Shown: in pieces, positions 54,545 through 63,858 of the stretch
Layout of the letters: every line of letters begins with the position of its first letter
Position numbering within the stretch: the first letter of the stretch is position 1
DNA from: Ginsengibacter hankyongi
GTDB lineage: Bacteria > Bacteroidota > Bacteroidia > Chitinophagales > Chitinophagaceae
Reading direction: 5' to 3'
Assembly: GCF_008710285.1 (NCBI RefSeq)
Contig: NZ_VYQF01000001.1
Span: 310,001-374,000, forward strand
DNA: 64,000 nt
The notes under the pieces: model-generated
Databases searched by the model: none
Seen by the model: the letters and a program-made list of their open reading frames with translations, nothing else
What the model was told of the DNA's origin: nothing
Made by a program: the position numbers and the translations under genes

Positions 54545-54946
54545 ATGAAAAAATTCCTGGCACTATTACCCTTATTAATTTTATTAGCAGCATGCGGCGG
54601 TAACAGTAATGAATCTACCTCAAGCACAACTACTGACAGTTCATCAACAACGCAAGCCGCGGCAAATGACATTTCTTCTAACCCCGATTATCAAAAAGGA
54701 TTAGCGCTTGTTGCCAAATCGAATTGCCTTACCTGCCATAAAGTTGAAGAGAAATTAATTGGACCGGCTTATAAAGATGTTGCAAACAAATATGCTGGAA
54801 ATGATACAGCCGTTACCTATCTTGCCCATAAAGTAATTGCAGGCGGCAAAGGAGTTTGGGGACAAGTGGCAATGACGCCTCATCCTGATTTAAGTGAAGC
54901 GGACGCAGAACAAATGGTAAAATATATTTTGTTACTGAAACAATAA
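54545..54946 (+). CDS. Monoheme c-type cytochrome lipoprotein
   Basis: A 133-residue lipoprotein: lipobox LLAAC (Cys17), a Ser/Thr-rich linker (residues 18-40), then a class I cytochrome c domain with CLTCH (Cys61, Cys64, His65) and a distal Met110 in WGQVAMTPHP. It carries electrons at the membrane surface, e.g. to a terminal oxidase or reductase. A TATCTTTA element lies at 54492-54499 and a strong terminator follows at 54972. Probably transcribed alone. Confidence 0.9.
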   Translation: MKKFLALLPLLILLAACGGNSNESTSSTTTDSSSTTQAAANDISSNPDYQKGLALVAKSNCLTCHKVEEKLIGPAYKDVANKYAGNDTAVTYLAHKVIAGGKGVWGQVAMTPHPDLSEADAEQMVKYILLLKQ

Positions 54947-54971
54947 CCTTATTCAATTTCTCCGTTTTAGT

Positions 54972-54998
54972 AAAGCCCTGCCCAGGGCTTTTTTTATT
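54972..54998 (+). terminator. Rho-independent terminator after the cytochrome c gene
   Basis: AAAGCCCT (54972-54979) pairs with AGGGCTTT (54984-54991) around GCCC, followed by a T-rich run. It lies 26 bp after the cytochrome stop. Confidence 0.9.
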
Positions 54999-55110
54999 AA
55001 CCACATTTATTGTCTTGATTACATCATCCTGATTTAAACATTTTTGTTCTGAACCTGTTAATGTACCTACCGCAAATAATTCAGGCAGGTTATTTGTAAC
55101 TTTTATTTAA

Positions 55111-56142
55111 ATGAGTAATCTGATTTCTTTTACTGATAAAGGCCTTTATTGCGTACAGGGAAATTTTTATATTGATCCCTGGAAGCCTGTAGATAAAGCC
55201 ATCATAACACATGGACATGCAGATCATGCATATTTGGGACATAGGAATTATTTATGTCATCCGTATACAAAAACAATACTTCAATTACGGTTAGGCGATA
55301 ATAATTATCAAACGTTGGAATGGAATGAAATAATTAACTTAAATGGTGTAAAAGTTTCCTTACATCCCGCAGGTCACATTATAGGTTCGTCACAGGTAAG
55401 ACTCGAGTATAATCATGAAGTCTGGGTAGTTAGCGGCGATTATAAGGTAGAAGATGATGGAATCAGCGGGCAATTTGAACCACTTAAATGTACCACATTC
55501 ATTACAGAATCAACCTTTGGTTTACCAATTTTTAAATGGAAGCCGCAAGAGGAAATTTATAGCAATATTATAAACTGGATTAGTAAGAATAAAGAGAATG
55601 GAAAAACGAGCGTGTTATTGGCCTACAGCCTGGGCAAAGCCCAGCGCGTATTACAGGCGATTAAAGAAACCACTCAAACAATTTTTGCACATGGCGCAGT
55701 ATTTAACTTACAATCAATGTTAATAGACGATGGATGGAATTTAACACCTGTGGAAAGAATAACACCCGAAACTCCTGCCGAACTTTTAAAGGGCACGGTC
55801 GTAGTGGCGCCGCCGGGCGCAGATGGAACGCCATGGATGAAAAAATTTAATCCATATTCTGTCGGCGTTTGCAGCGGATGGATGCAGGTAAGAGGAAATG
55901 CACGACGAAGAAATGTTGATGCAGGATTTGTATTAAGCGATCACGCGGATTGGAATGGCTTAATACAAACCGTAAAAGAAACCGGCGCTGAAAGGATTTT
56001 TGTAACTCACGGTTTTCAATCTGCGTTTAGCCGTTACTGTAATGAACAAAATATCGCTATTGCTGCAGAAGTAAAAACACAATATGGCAACGAAGATGAA
56101 GAAGCGGTCCAGGAAAATGTTAAACAAGAAAGTGGTATTTAA
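55111..56142 (+). CDS. Ligase-associated DNA exonuclease (metallo-beta-lactamase fold)
   Basis: A 343-residue protein of the beta-CASP/metallo-beta-lactamase type. The metal motif HGHADH is at 34-39, followed by LHPAGHIIGSSQ (about 90-101), a Asp in VSGDYK (about 109-114) and a late DHADWNGL-type segment (about 280-290). This group is always found next to an ATP-dependent DNA ligase and a helicase, and is predicted to trim DNA ends before ligation. Start is 13 bp before the ligase gene start of its partner's upstream limit: the ligase begins 13 bp after this stop. First gene of the repair cassette. Confidence 0.93.
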   Translation: MSNLISFTDKGLYCVQGNFYIDPWKPVDKAIITHGHADHAYLGHRNYLCHPYTKTILQLRLGDNNYQTLEWNEIINLNGVKVSLHPAGHIIGSSQVRLEYNHEVWVVSGDYKVEDDGISGQFEPLKCTTFITESTFGLPIFKWKPQEEIYSNIINWISKNKENGKTSVLLAYSLGKAQRVLQAIKETTQTIFAHGAVFNLQSMLIDDGWNLTPVERITPETPAELLKGTVVVAPPGADGTPWMKKFNPYSVGVCSGWMQVRGNARRRNVDAGFVLSDHADWNGLIQTVKETGAERIFVTHGFQSAFSRYCNEQNIAIAAEVKTQYGNEDEEAVQENVKQESGI

Positions 56143-56155
56143 ATACCATATTTAA

Positions 56156-57823
56156 ATGAAAGAAGAGAAAGTACATATTAACCATCCGGTGTTATTAACC
56201 GAAAAGCATGATAGCATTTCGGGTCTTGCATTATTTGCGCAACTTGTTACAGAATTAAGTTCATCAACCAAAACAAATGATAAGCTACAAAGTCTTGTAG
56301 ATTATTTTGCAACAGCGCCCGATGCAGATAAGGTGTGGGTAATTGCCATATTCAGTGGGCGCAGGCCCAGGCGAGCCGTAAATTCCAGGCTAATGCGTGA
56401 ATGGTGCGCCGAAATTACTAACTATCCGTCATGGCTATTCGATGAATGTTATCATTCAGTTGGCGACCTTGCCGAAACACTTGCCTTACTCCTGCCGGAA
56501 ACAAAAGAACAGGATCAAATAAATAAAAGTCTTTCTTATTACCTTGAAACATTTATTTCAATCGAAAAACAAGACGAAGCAATAAGAAAGAAATTTATCG
56601 TGGATAGCTGGAATCAAATGAACCGCGACGAAAGATTTGTTTTTAATAAATTAATAACAGGAAGTTTTCGAATCGGTGTTTCACAAAAAACAATTGTAAA
56701 TGCATTGGCCAAAATAGTTGACTTATCATCTTCAGTAATTGCTCATCGCATCAGTGGAAACTGGGATCCTTCAACAACATCATTTAATGATTTGCTAAGC
56801 GAATCTGCGTCTATAACTGATTTTTCGAAGCCCTACCCTTTTTACCTGGCGTATGCATTAGAAGAAGAACCACAAAATTTAGGTGATCCAAAAGGTTGGC
56901 AGGCTGAATGGAAATGGGATGGTATTCGTGGACAATTAATAAAGCGTAACAATGAATTATTTGTATGGAGCCGCGGCGAGGAATTAATGACAGACAAATT
57001 TCCTGAATATTTTATCCTGAAAGATTTATTGCCTGATGGCGTAGTTATTGACGGAGAAATAATTCCAGCTGTTAATGGAAAGCCGCTACCCTTCTCTGTT
57101 TTACAAACACGAATTGGAAGAAAAAATATCGGCAAGAAACAATTGCAAGAAGCGCCCATTGCGTTTTTTGCTTACGATCTCCTTGAATTCCATCAACAAG
57201 ACTTTCGCGAAAAATCATTAACAGTAAGGAGGAACAAACTGGAAGAGATAGTTCAGCCTTTAAAAAATAATGCAATTCAAATTTCGCAGATTATAAATTT
57301 CAATACATGGGATGAGCTTAAAGAAATAAGAAAAGGGGCAAGAGAAATGAACAGTGAAGGTATTATGTTGAAAAGAAAAGATTCTAATTATAAAGTTGGG
57401 AGAAAACGTGGCGATTGGTGGAAATGGAAGATTGATCCTTTAACGATTGACTGCGTGATGGTGTATGCACAAAAAGGAAGTGGAAGAAGAAGTAACTTAT
57501 ATACAGATTATACTTTCGCTGTTAAAGATGGCGATAACCTGGTGACATTTACTAAAGCATATTCAGGCTTAACCGATAAAGAGTTTGCACAGATTGATAA
57601 TTTTGTAAAAAGAAACTCTCTCGAAAAATTCGGACCCGTACGCACCGTAAAACCAGAACTTGTTTTTGAAATTGCTTTTGAGGGAATTGCAGCAAGCAAT
57701 CGTCATAAAAGTGGAGTGGCTTTACGTTTCCCAAGAATGAGCCGCTGGCGGAAAGATAAAAGTGTAGATGAAATAAATACCCTTGACGACCTCAAACAAA
57801 TGCTAAATACTTATGGAAAATAA
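56156..57823 (+). CDS. ATP-dependent DNA ligase
   Basis: A 555-residue ligase of the bacterial accessory type. N-terminal DNA-binding region (about 1-220), the adenylation lysine Lys253 in KWDGIRGQ, then VIDGEIIPAV (motif III region), motif IV ..EGIMLKRKDSNYKVG (about 402-416) and motif V WWKWKIDPLTIDCVM. The C-terminal OB-fold is present (about 440-540). It closes nicks using ATP as part of a repair pathway with the exonuclease, helicase and PdeM; it is not the essential NAD-dependent LigA. Placed 13 bp after the exonuclease gene. Confidence 0.94.
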   Translation: MKEEKVHINHPVLLTEKHDSISGLALFAQLVTELSSSTKTNDKLQSLVDYFATAPDADKVWVIAIFSGRRPRRAVNSRLMREWCAEITNYPSWLFDECYHSVGDLAETLALLLPETKEQDQINKSLSYYLETFISIEKQDEAIRKKFIVDSWNQMNRDERFVFNKLITGSFRIGVSQKTIVNALAKIVDLSSSVIAHRISGNWDPSTTSFNDLLSESASITDFSKPYPFYLAYALEEEPQNLGDPKGWQAEWKWDGIRGQLIKRNNELFVWSRGEELMTDKFPEYFILKDLLPDGVVIDGEIIPAVNGKPLPFSVLQTRIGRKNIGKKQLQEAPIAFFAYDLLEFHQQDFREKSLTVRRNKLEEIVQPLKNNAIQISQIINFNTWDELKEIRKGAREMNSEGIMLKRKDSNYKVGRKRGDWWKWKIDPLTIDCVMVYAQKGSGRRSNLYTDYTFAVKDGDNLVTFTKAYSGLTDKEFAQIDNFVKRNSLEKFGPVRTVKPELVFEIAFEGIAASNRHKSGVALRFPRMSRWRKDKSVDEINTLDDLKQMLNTYGK

Positions 57824-57905
57824 GTTAAAAATTTCTTTCATGGAAAACTGTTAGGCGTTGTTAAACCATAAAATAATTCTTGATTATAAAATAACTTTGA
57901 TTGTA

Positions 57906-59282
57906 ATGAAATCCGTATTTATAATATTTATTTTATCTGCTGCATGTGCATTTTGCAGCTTTTTTATCAAAAATAAAAAACCGACAGATCCGGTATATAT
58001 AGAAGCGTCACAACAACGAACTGGCGATGCAGAAGCCGGCTATATTTACCTTACAGAAGGCGATTACTTAAAAAGCGGAATTCCAATCGGGCTTTTTAAA
58101 ATGGGCTTTGGTAAAAGTGGTAACGACCTGGGAAGAGAAGGCATCAATAAAAACATTCCCTATTCTTTCAATGCAGTAATTGCGCCAAATGGAGAAAAAA
58201 TCGTATCGCCCAATTGTCTTCAATGCCATGCACAGGAATTCAATGGTAAAATTGTTATTGGCATGGGAAATTCTTTATCTGATTATACCAGCAATCGCAC
58301 TTCTACCGCCAAATTATTAGAAAGGTTTCTTAAAGCAGGACCTGGAAAAGAAAAGAAATACGAAGCTGCAGAAAACTTCATTCGTTCGGTTGAAGCGGTT
58401 TCACCATATCTTGTTACGGAGACTAAAGGAGTAAATATAGCAGACAGGCTTGCCGCTCTTCTCGCAGCTCACAGAGATCCTAAATCTTTTAAATGGTCCG
58501 ACAGCTTACTATTATCCATACCCGAAGAAATCATACCCACAGATGTTCCGGCATGGTGGCTGCTCAAAAAGAAGCATGCAATGTTTTACAACGGATTTGG
58601 AAGAGGTGATTTCGGAAGATTTCTAATGGCATCAAACTTACTAACGGTTACGGATACAAGTGAAGCCGCAGAAGTTGATAGCCACATTAATGATGTTCTG
58701 GCATATATCTATTCCCTTCAACCTCCCGCTTATCCTAAGCCAATTAATGCAAAACTCGCAGATAAAGGTCAGCTCATTTTTGAACAATATTGCATGGATT
58801 GCCATGGTACTTATGGCAAAGATTGTTCCTACCCTAACCTCCTTATTCCTGAAGAAGTGATTCAAACAGATTCTTTATTATACTCCTCTAATTACAGCAG
58901 CCCGCAATTTGTAAACTGGTTTAACCAAAGCTGGTTTACTTCAGGCGATCACCCGGCGAAACTGGTACCTTTCAGAGGCTATATTGCACCACCCCTTGAC
59001 GGAATCTGGGCCACGGCTCCCTATCTTCATAATGGCTCGGTGCCAAATCTTGAAACCTTATTAAACAGTAAGCTAAGGCCAAAGTATTGGGACCGGAATT
59101 TTGATGATCCCCAATATGATGTTGATGCCCCCGGATGGAAATTTAAAACAGAAACTTCCGCCTCCGGCAAAAACACTTACAATACCACGCTGAAAGGCTA
59201 CAGAAATACAGGCCATACTTTTGGAGATCAACTTTCCGATGACGAAAGAACAGCACTTATAGAATACCTGAAAACTTTATAA
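57906..59282 (+). CDS. Diheme c-type cytochrome inside the DNA-repair cassette
   Basis: About 458 residues from the ATG at 57906 (a TTG-started reading from 57858 adds 16 residues). Signal-like N-terminus MKSVFIIFILSAACAFC. Heme sites CLQCH (Cys120, Cys123, His124 by the long numbering) and CMDCH (Cys312, Cys315, His316). MGFGKSG, WWLLKKKHAMFYNGFGRGDFGRF and LDGIWATAPYLHNGSVPNLETLL are the conserved segments; the last is found in diheme peroxidase-like and dehydrogenase-associated cytochromes. The two hemes suggest a peroxidase/electron-transfer role in the periplasm. It is out of place between ligase (83 bp gap) and helicase (6 bp gap); the helicase likely depends on its transcription. Confidence 0.85.
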   Translation: MKSVFIIFILSAACAFCSFFIKNKKPTDPVYIEASQQRTGDAEAGYIYLTEGDYLKSGIPIGLFKMGFGKSGNDLGREGINKNIPYSFNAVIAPNGEKIVSPNCLQCHAQEFNGKIVIGMGNSLSDYTSNRTSTAKLLERFLKAGPGKEKKYEAAENFIRSVEAVSPYLVTETKGVNIADRLAALLAAHRDPKSFKWSDSLLLSIPEEIIPTDVPAWWLLKKKHAMFYNGFGRGDFGRFLMASNLLTVTDTSEAAEVDSHINDVLAYIYSLQPPAYPKPINAKLADKGQLIFEQYCMDCHGTYGKDCSYPNLLIPEEVIQTDSLLYSSNYSSPQFVNWFNQSWFTSGDHPAKLVPFRGYIAPPLDGIWATAPYLHNGSVPNLETLLNSKLRPKYWDRNFDDPQYDVDAPGWKFKTETSASGKNTYNTTLKGYRNTGHTFGDQLSDDERTALIEYLKTL

Positions 59283-59288
59283 ACCATA

Positions 59289-61787
59289 GTGAAATTAAAA
59301 GCTACAAAAGGTTATGATGTTGTCCATGCGTGGCTAAAGGAAAAAAGCCTGTCGCCTTTTCAATTTCAACAGGAAACATGGCAACATATCATCGACAAAA
59401 AATCGGGTCTTGTAAATGCGCCAACCGGTTGCGGTAAAACCTTTTCAGTTTTTCTCGGATCTGTTATTGATTTTATAAATGAACATCCAAAAAATTATAA
59501 AACAAAATCAAAAAATAACTTGCAACTTTTATGGGTAACACCGCTGCGTGCATTGGCTACTGATATCGGAAGGGCTATGGAAGAAGTTATTGATGAATTA
59601 GGAATGAACTGGAAAGTTGGTATTAGAAATGGAGATACCAGCATCAGCGACAGGCAAAAACAAAAAAGGCAGGTGCCTGAAGTGCTTATTATAACTCCTG
59701 AAAGCCTTCATCTTTTATTGGCGCACAAAAATTATACGGATGTTTTTAAATCTCTTAAAATAGTAGCAGTTGATGAATGGCATGAATTACTTGGATCAAA
59801 AAGAGGTGTGCAGGTTGAGCTGGCAATTTCAAGATTGGCTGGTCTGAATCCAAAATTTTGCCTTTGGGGAATATCAGCAACAATAGGAAATCTGCAACAG
59901 GCAAAAGAAGTATTACTTTCTCCAATTGCAAATTTATATCAACAATCACCTGATAAATTTGGAGAAACCGTAACCGCACAGATTGATAAGAATATACAAA
60001 TCGAATCAGTGTTTCCTGATGAGATTGAAAAGTTTCCATGGGCCGGTCATTTAGGAATTAAACTGGTTGATAAAGTAATTCCTATAATAATGAACAGCAG
60101 AACGACGCTCATTTTCATAAACACACGTGGCATGAGTGAAATGTGGTACCAGGCGTTGCTTACTGCTTGTCCTGAACTTGCCGGAGTAATTGCATTGCAT
60201 CATGGAAGTATTGAACAGGATTTAAGAAGCTGGGTCGAAGAAAATTTGCATACAGGAAAATTGAAAACAGTGGTATGCACGGCAAGCCTTGACCTCGGAG
60301 TAGATTTTCGCCCAGTCGAGACCGTTATACAAGTTGGTTCGCCAAAAGGTGTTGCAAGGTTTTTGCAACGGGCAGGAAGAAGTGGGCACAGACCCGGTGA
60401 AATAAGTAAGATTTATTTTCTCCCAACGCACTCCCTGGAACTGATGGAAGCTGCTGCATTAAAAGAAGCTACAGAAATTAAATTGATAGAAAGCCGGGAG
60501 CCACGGCTTTTATGTTTTGATGTGTTAATTCAATACTTGAGCACACTCGCTATTTCTGATGGATTTTATCCGAAAGATATTTTTGAAGAGATTAAAACAA
60601 CGTATTGTTATCGTGATATAAATGACGAAGAATGGCAAAAAATCCTGCAATTCACAACGGCCGGTGGAGTGGCATTGCAGCAATATGATGATTACAAAAA
60701 AATAGAAATAATTGATGGCTTGTATAAAATAAACAACAGGCGCATTGCCATGCGTCACCGGATGCACATTGGCACTATCGTTAGTGACCCTATGATGAAA
60801 GTAAAATTTATCAGTGGAGGATTCGTCGGTGTTATAGAAGAATGGTTTATTGCAAGGCTGCAGCCAGGAGATATATTTACATTAGCAGGCAGAACGCTTG
60901 AATTTGTGATGATAAAAGAAATGACTGCTTTGGTTAGGAAATCAAATGCAAAAAAATCTATTATCCCAAGCTGGCAGGGAGGAAGGATGCCATTATCAGC
61001 AAACCTTGGGTTTATGCTGAGAAAGAAATTTGATGAGGCCGGCTTGCTTCTGCATAAAAAAAATAAAAAAGGAATTGACAGAGAAATAACAGAGCTGCAA
61101 CCTTTATTTGAACTGCAGGAATATCTTTCTCATATTCCAAAACAAAATGAGTTATTAATTGAACATATTGAAACCCAGGATGGTTTTCATCTTTTTGTTT
61201 TCCCTTTTGAAGGAAGACTCGTGCACGAAGCCATGGCTGCCGTTTTAGCATACAGGATTAGCCGCATTACTCCGATCACTTTTTCACTGGCAATGAATGA
61301 TTATGGCTTTGAACTATTAAGCGATCAGCCTATACCGTTAGATGATACCAATTCGTACGGATTATTTTCTCCCCAAAATCTTTTTGCAGATATTCAGCGC
61401 AGCTTAAACAGTGTTGAAATGGCTAAAAGGAAATTCAGGGATATTGCTGTGATAGGGGGATTAATTTTTACAGGTTTCCCTGGTGAGCAGAAAAAAGCAA
61501 GACATCTTCAATCATCAGCTTCTCTTTTATTTAATGTGTTCGCAGAGTATGAGCCAGGAAATCTATTACTCCGGCAATCTTATAACGAAGTAATGGAGCA
61601 ACAAATGGAAGAAGAACGTTTAAGAAAGATGCTTGAAAGAATTCAAAAAAGTAAGATCATTATTACCTTTCCTAACAGGCTAACTCCTTTTTGCTTTCCA
61701 ATTAAAGTTGATAGCATGCGTGAGAATCTTACATCGGAAAAATTAGAAGACAGGGTAAAGAGAATGCAAATGCAATTGGAGAAATGA
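59289..61787 (+). CDS. Ligase-associated Lhr-like DEXH-box helicase
   Basis: An 832-residue helicase with GTG start at 59289, 6 bp after the cytochrome stop. Walker A APTGCGKT at 44-51, DEWH at 162-165, SAT-like ISATIG, and a second RecA domain ending QRAGRSGHRPGE (about 359-370). A C-terminal winged-helix/accessory region (about 410-832) resembles Lhr. It is the ligase-associated DNA damage response helicase group, which partners with the adjacent exonuclease, ligase and PdeM. It probably translocates on single-stranded DNA to unwind damaged DNA for end processing. Confidence 0.94.
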   Translation: MKLKATKGYDVVHAWLKEKSLSPFQFQQETWQHIIDKKSGLVNAPTGCGKTFSVFLGSVIDFINEHPKNYKTKSKNNLQLLWVTPLRALATDIGRAMEEVIDELGMNWKVGIRNGDTSISDRQKQKRQVPEVLIITPESLHLLLAHKNYTDVFKSLKIVAVDEWHELLGSKRGVQVELAISRLAGLNPKFCLWGISATIGNLQQAKEVLLSPIANLYQQSPDKFGETVTAQIDKNIQIESVFPDEIEKFPWAGHLGIKLVDKVIPIIMNSRTTLIFINTRGMSEMWYQALLTACPELAGVIALHHGSIEQDLRSWVEENLHTGKLKTVVCTASLDLGVDFRPVETVIQVGSPKGVARFLQRAGRSGHRPGEISKIYFLPTHSLELMEAAALKEATEIKLIESREPRLLCFDVLIQYLSTLAISDGFYPKDIFEEIKTTYCYRDINDEEWQKILQFTTAGGVALQQYDDYKKIEIIDGLYKINNRRIAMRHRMHIGTIVSDPMMKVKFISGGFVGVIEEWFIARLQPGDIFTLAGRTLEFVMIKEMTALVRKSNAKKSIIPSWQGGRMPLSANLGFMLRKKFDEAGLLLHKKNKKGIDREITELQPLFELQEYLSHIPKQNELLIEHIETQDGFHLFVFPFEGRLVHEAMAAVLAYRISRITPITFSLAMNDYGFELLSDQPIPLDDTNSYGLFSPQNLFADIQRSLNSVEMAKRKFRDIAVIGGLIFTGFPGEQKKARHLQSSASLLFNVFAEYEPGNLLLRQSYNEVMEQQMEEERLRKMLERIQKSKIIITFPNRLTPFCFPIKVDSMRENLTSEKLEDRVKRMQMQLEK

Positions 61788-61800
61788 TTTTAATAATAAC

Positions 61801-61880
61801 AGATTAAATGAACGAATTATAATATTGAATTGAATTGTATTAATTCATGTAATTCGTATCTCAAAATTCGTGTAATAAAA
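61801..61880 (+). repeat. Tandem ATTCGTGTAAT repeat between helicase and pdeM
   Basis: Two 11-base copies, ATTCATGTAAT at 61843-61853 and ATTCGTGTAAT at 61866-61876, within AACGAATT/AATTCGTA words that repeat in both orientations. It precedes a new promoter for pdeM. Words of this type are frequent between genes in Bacteroidota. Confidence 0.5.
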
Positions 61881-61883
61881 AAT

Positions 61884-61891
61884 TATCTTTG
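61884..61891 (+). promoter_or_regulatory. -7 element (TATCTTTG) for pdeM
   Basis: TATCTTTG is an exact TAnnTTTG match whose last base is 9 bp before the TTG start of pdeM, so transcript 5' end and start codon would be almost coincident. The -33 element is not clear. Confidence 0.5.
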
Positions 61892-61900
61892 CTTTAAAAA

Positions 61901-62563
61901 TTGTTTTCTCCACAAAAATTTATTCTTCATAAAGAAACACTTTGGCTTTCGCCTGCCCGCTGCGTTTATTGGGAAGACGAAAAAGCATTAATACTTTCCG
62001 ATCTTCATTTTGGAAAGACAGGACATTTTAGAAAAGAAGGAATTGGAGTGCCTCAAAATATTTTTAAAGAAGACCTGCAAAGATTATTTACACAGATTCA
62101 ATTTTTTAAACCTTCCGTTTTACTCATTGCGGGAGATATGTTTCACAGTAAGGCTAATAAAGAAATTGATCTTTTTTTAAAATGGAGAAATGATTTGCAT
62201 GCAATAGATTTTCATTTAATAAAAGGTAACCATGATGTGCTCCCTGATAAATTTTATGAAGAAGCTGGTATAAAAGTTTCAAAAAAGAAATTATCGGTTA
62301 AGAACTTTTGCTTTACACACGATATAAATGAAGAATGTGAAAATGATGATGAAATAACTTTTACTTTTTCGGGGCATATACATCCGGGCATTAAAGTTAA
62401 TGGAGTTGGCAAGCAATCATTCATGCTTCCCTGTTTTTATTTTAGTGATACGTATGCGGTGCTCCCGGCGTTTAGTTATTTTACCGGTTTATATAAAATA
62501 AAACCTGGCAAAAAAGACAATGTATTTGCGTTGGTTGAAAATAAGGTTATAAAAATGCAGTGA
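61901..62563 (+). CDS. pdeM: Ligase-associated DNA damage response endonuclease PdeM
   Basis: A 220-residue metallophosphoesterase. Motifs: SDLHFGKTGHF (33-43), GDMFHS (78-83), GNHD (109-112) and SGHIHPG (about 158-164), all five metal-binding sites of the calcineurin-like fold. Start codon is TTG at 61901: the in-frame TAA at 61895-61897 and the early position of SDLH force this choice, as no ATG precedes the first motif. It is a predicted nuclease for the ligase-helicase-exonuclease pathway, last gene of the cassette, with its own promoter. It meets the proline dehydrogenase gene head to tail with a 3 bp gap on the opposite strand. Confidence 0.93.
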   Translation: MFSPQKFILHKETLWLSPARCVYWEDEKALILSDLHFGKTGHFRKEGIGVPQNIFKEDLQRLFTQIQFFKPSVLLIAGDMFHSKANKEIDLFLKWRNDLHAIDFHLIKGNHDVLPDKFYEEAGIKVSKKKLSVKNFCFTHDINEECENDDEITFTFSGHIHPGIKVNGVGKQSFMLPCFYFSDTYAVLPAFSYFTGLYKIKPGKKDNVFALVENKVIKMQ

Positions 62564-62566
62564 TAT

Positions 62567-63778
62567 TTATTCTGATGACCGGCGCAATAATTCTTGCTTT
62601 ATTAATAAGAGCTCGCGCCCGGTTTGCCCGCTTACAGAAGCATTCTCCTGCGCTCTTCTCATGAGATATGGAATTACATCTTTTATGGGCCCGAATGGCA
62701 AATATTTGCTCACATAACAACCGGCTTTTGCGAGGTTAAATGAAATATTATCACTCATGCCATACAACTGCGAAAAATGAACACGATCATAATGTAAAGG
62801 CAGGCCAAATTTTTCCATTAATTGAGTGGCATATAAATTACTGTATTCGTTATGCGAACCAACTATTATGTAAACACCATTCGAAGGATTAACACAAAAT
62901 TCAATTGCGGCATTATAGTCAGCGTCTGTCGCCTGTTTCGTTTCATTTATTGGGGAAGGATAATTTAATAAGGCAGCACGCTCACGTTCTTTATCCATGT
63001 AAGCACCACGCACCAATTTCATTCCCAACTTAAAATTATTTTCTTTCGCAAAGTGGCAGCTATCTTTTACAAATTGCAAACGATCTTTTCTGTAAAGCTG
63101 GGCAGTATTATAAACAACGGTTTTTTCAATGTTATATTTCTGCATCATTTGTATGGTTAATGCATCCACGGGATCCTGTATCCATGTTTCTTCCGCATCA
63201 ACCAGCACCCCAATGTTTTTATTTTTTGCAGTTGAGCAAATTATATCTAGCCTGTTCACAATTCTATTCCACTCTTCTTTTTCATTTTCATTTAATGAAT
63301 CCAACGGAACTATGCCCCGGATAATATCATTATAATTTGAAGCTTCATGTAATTTTTGAAGTAAACCAAAGCGGGCGTAACCAGTGAGTTTCACACTCAT
63401 AAACGGAATATTGCTTTGAGTGGAAGCATATTGAATTGATTGAATGAATATATCTCTTGCCTTGTCAAAATTTTCTTCACCTTCTTTTCCTTCAACTCCA
63501 TAATCGAGGATTACCTGCACATTAAATTTTCCTAATTTATTAGCAACGACAGATGTTTCCTGCAAAGATTCTCCGCCAACAAACTGGCTAAAAATTGTCT
63601 GCCTTATCAAACCCTTAACTGGCAAACCCACTTTAAGCGCCCATGGCGTAAGTTTTAAACCAATATTTACTAACCAGGCTTTTCCCATGGAAGCAAAAAG
63701 GAATTTTGCTTTTTTCAATTCTTTATCGGTTTTATACTCAAAAGCTATTTTGGTATTGTCGAAAGATATGTTTGCCAT
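62567..63778 (-). CDS. Proline dehydrogenase
   Basis: A 403-residue FAD enzyme from ATG 63778 (an earlier start at 63805 adds nine residues). It has the PutA-like (beta/alpha)8 barrel: SVKLTGYARFGL (about 148-159), GVLVDAEETWIQDP (about 200-213), KLVRGAYMDKERERA (about 262-276), AAIEFCVN, VGSHNE (about 316-321) and a C-terminal LPYGP/LMRRAQENASV region (AAs 372-392), with the YxxRRxxE sequence of the active site. It oxidises proline to pyrroline-5-carboxylate and passes electrons to quinone. It lacks the aldehyde dehydrogenase half of long PutA, which must be a separate gene elsewhere. Confidence 0.95.
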   Translation of the reverse strand: MANISFDNTKIAFEYKTDKELKKAKFLFASMGKAWLVNIGLKLTPWALKVGLPVKGLIRQTIFSQFVGGESLQETSVVANKLGKFNVQVILDYGVEGKEGEENFDKARDIFIQSIQYASTQSNIPFMSVKLTGYARFGLLQKLHEASNYNDIIRGIVPLDSLNENEKEEWNRIVNRLDIICSTAKNKNIGVLVDAEETWIQDPVDALTIQMMQKYNIEKTVVYNTAQLYRKDRLQFVKDSCHFAKENNFKLGMKLVRGAYMDKERERAALLNYPSPINETKQATDADYNAAIEFCVNPSNGVYIIVGSHNEYSNLYATQLMEKFGLPLHYDRVHFSQLYGMSDNISFNLAKAGCYVSKYLPFGPIKDVIPYLMRRAQENASVSGQTGRELLLIKQELLRRSSE

Positions 63779-63858
63779 AATTGAAGGCCGAAATTCCAAA
63801 ATCAAAAACTAATAACCAAATAAATAAGTTGGCAAAAAAAGGCGCTGTTATTTTGGAG

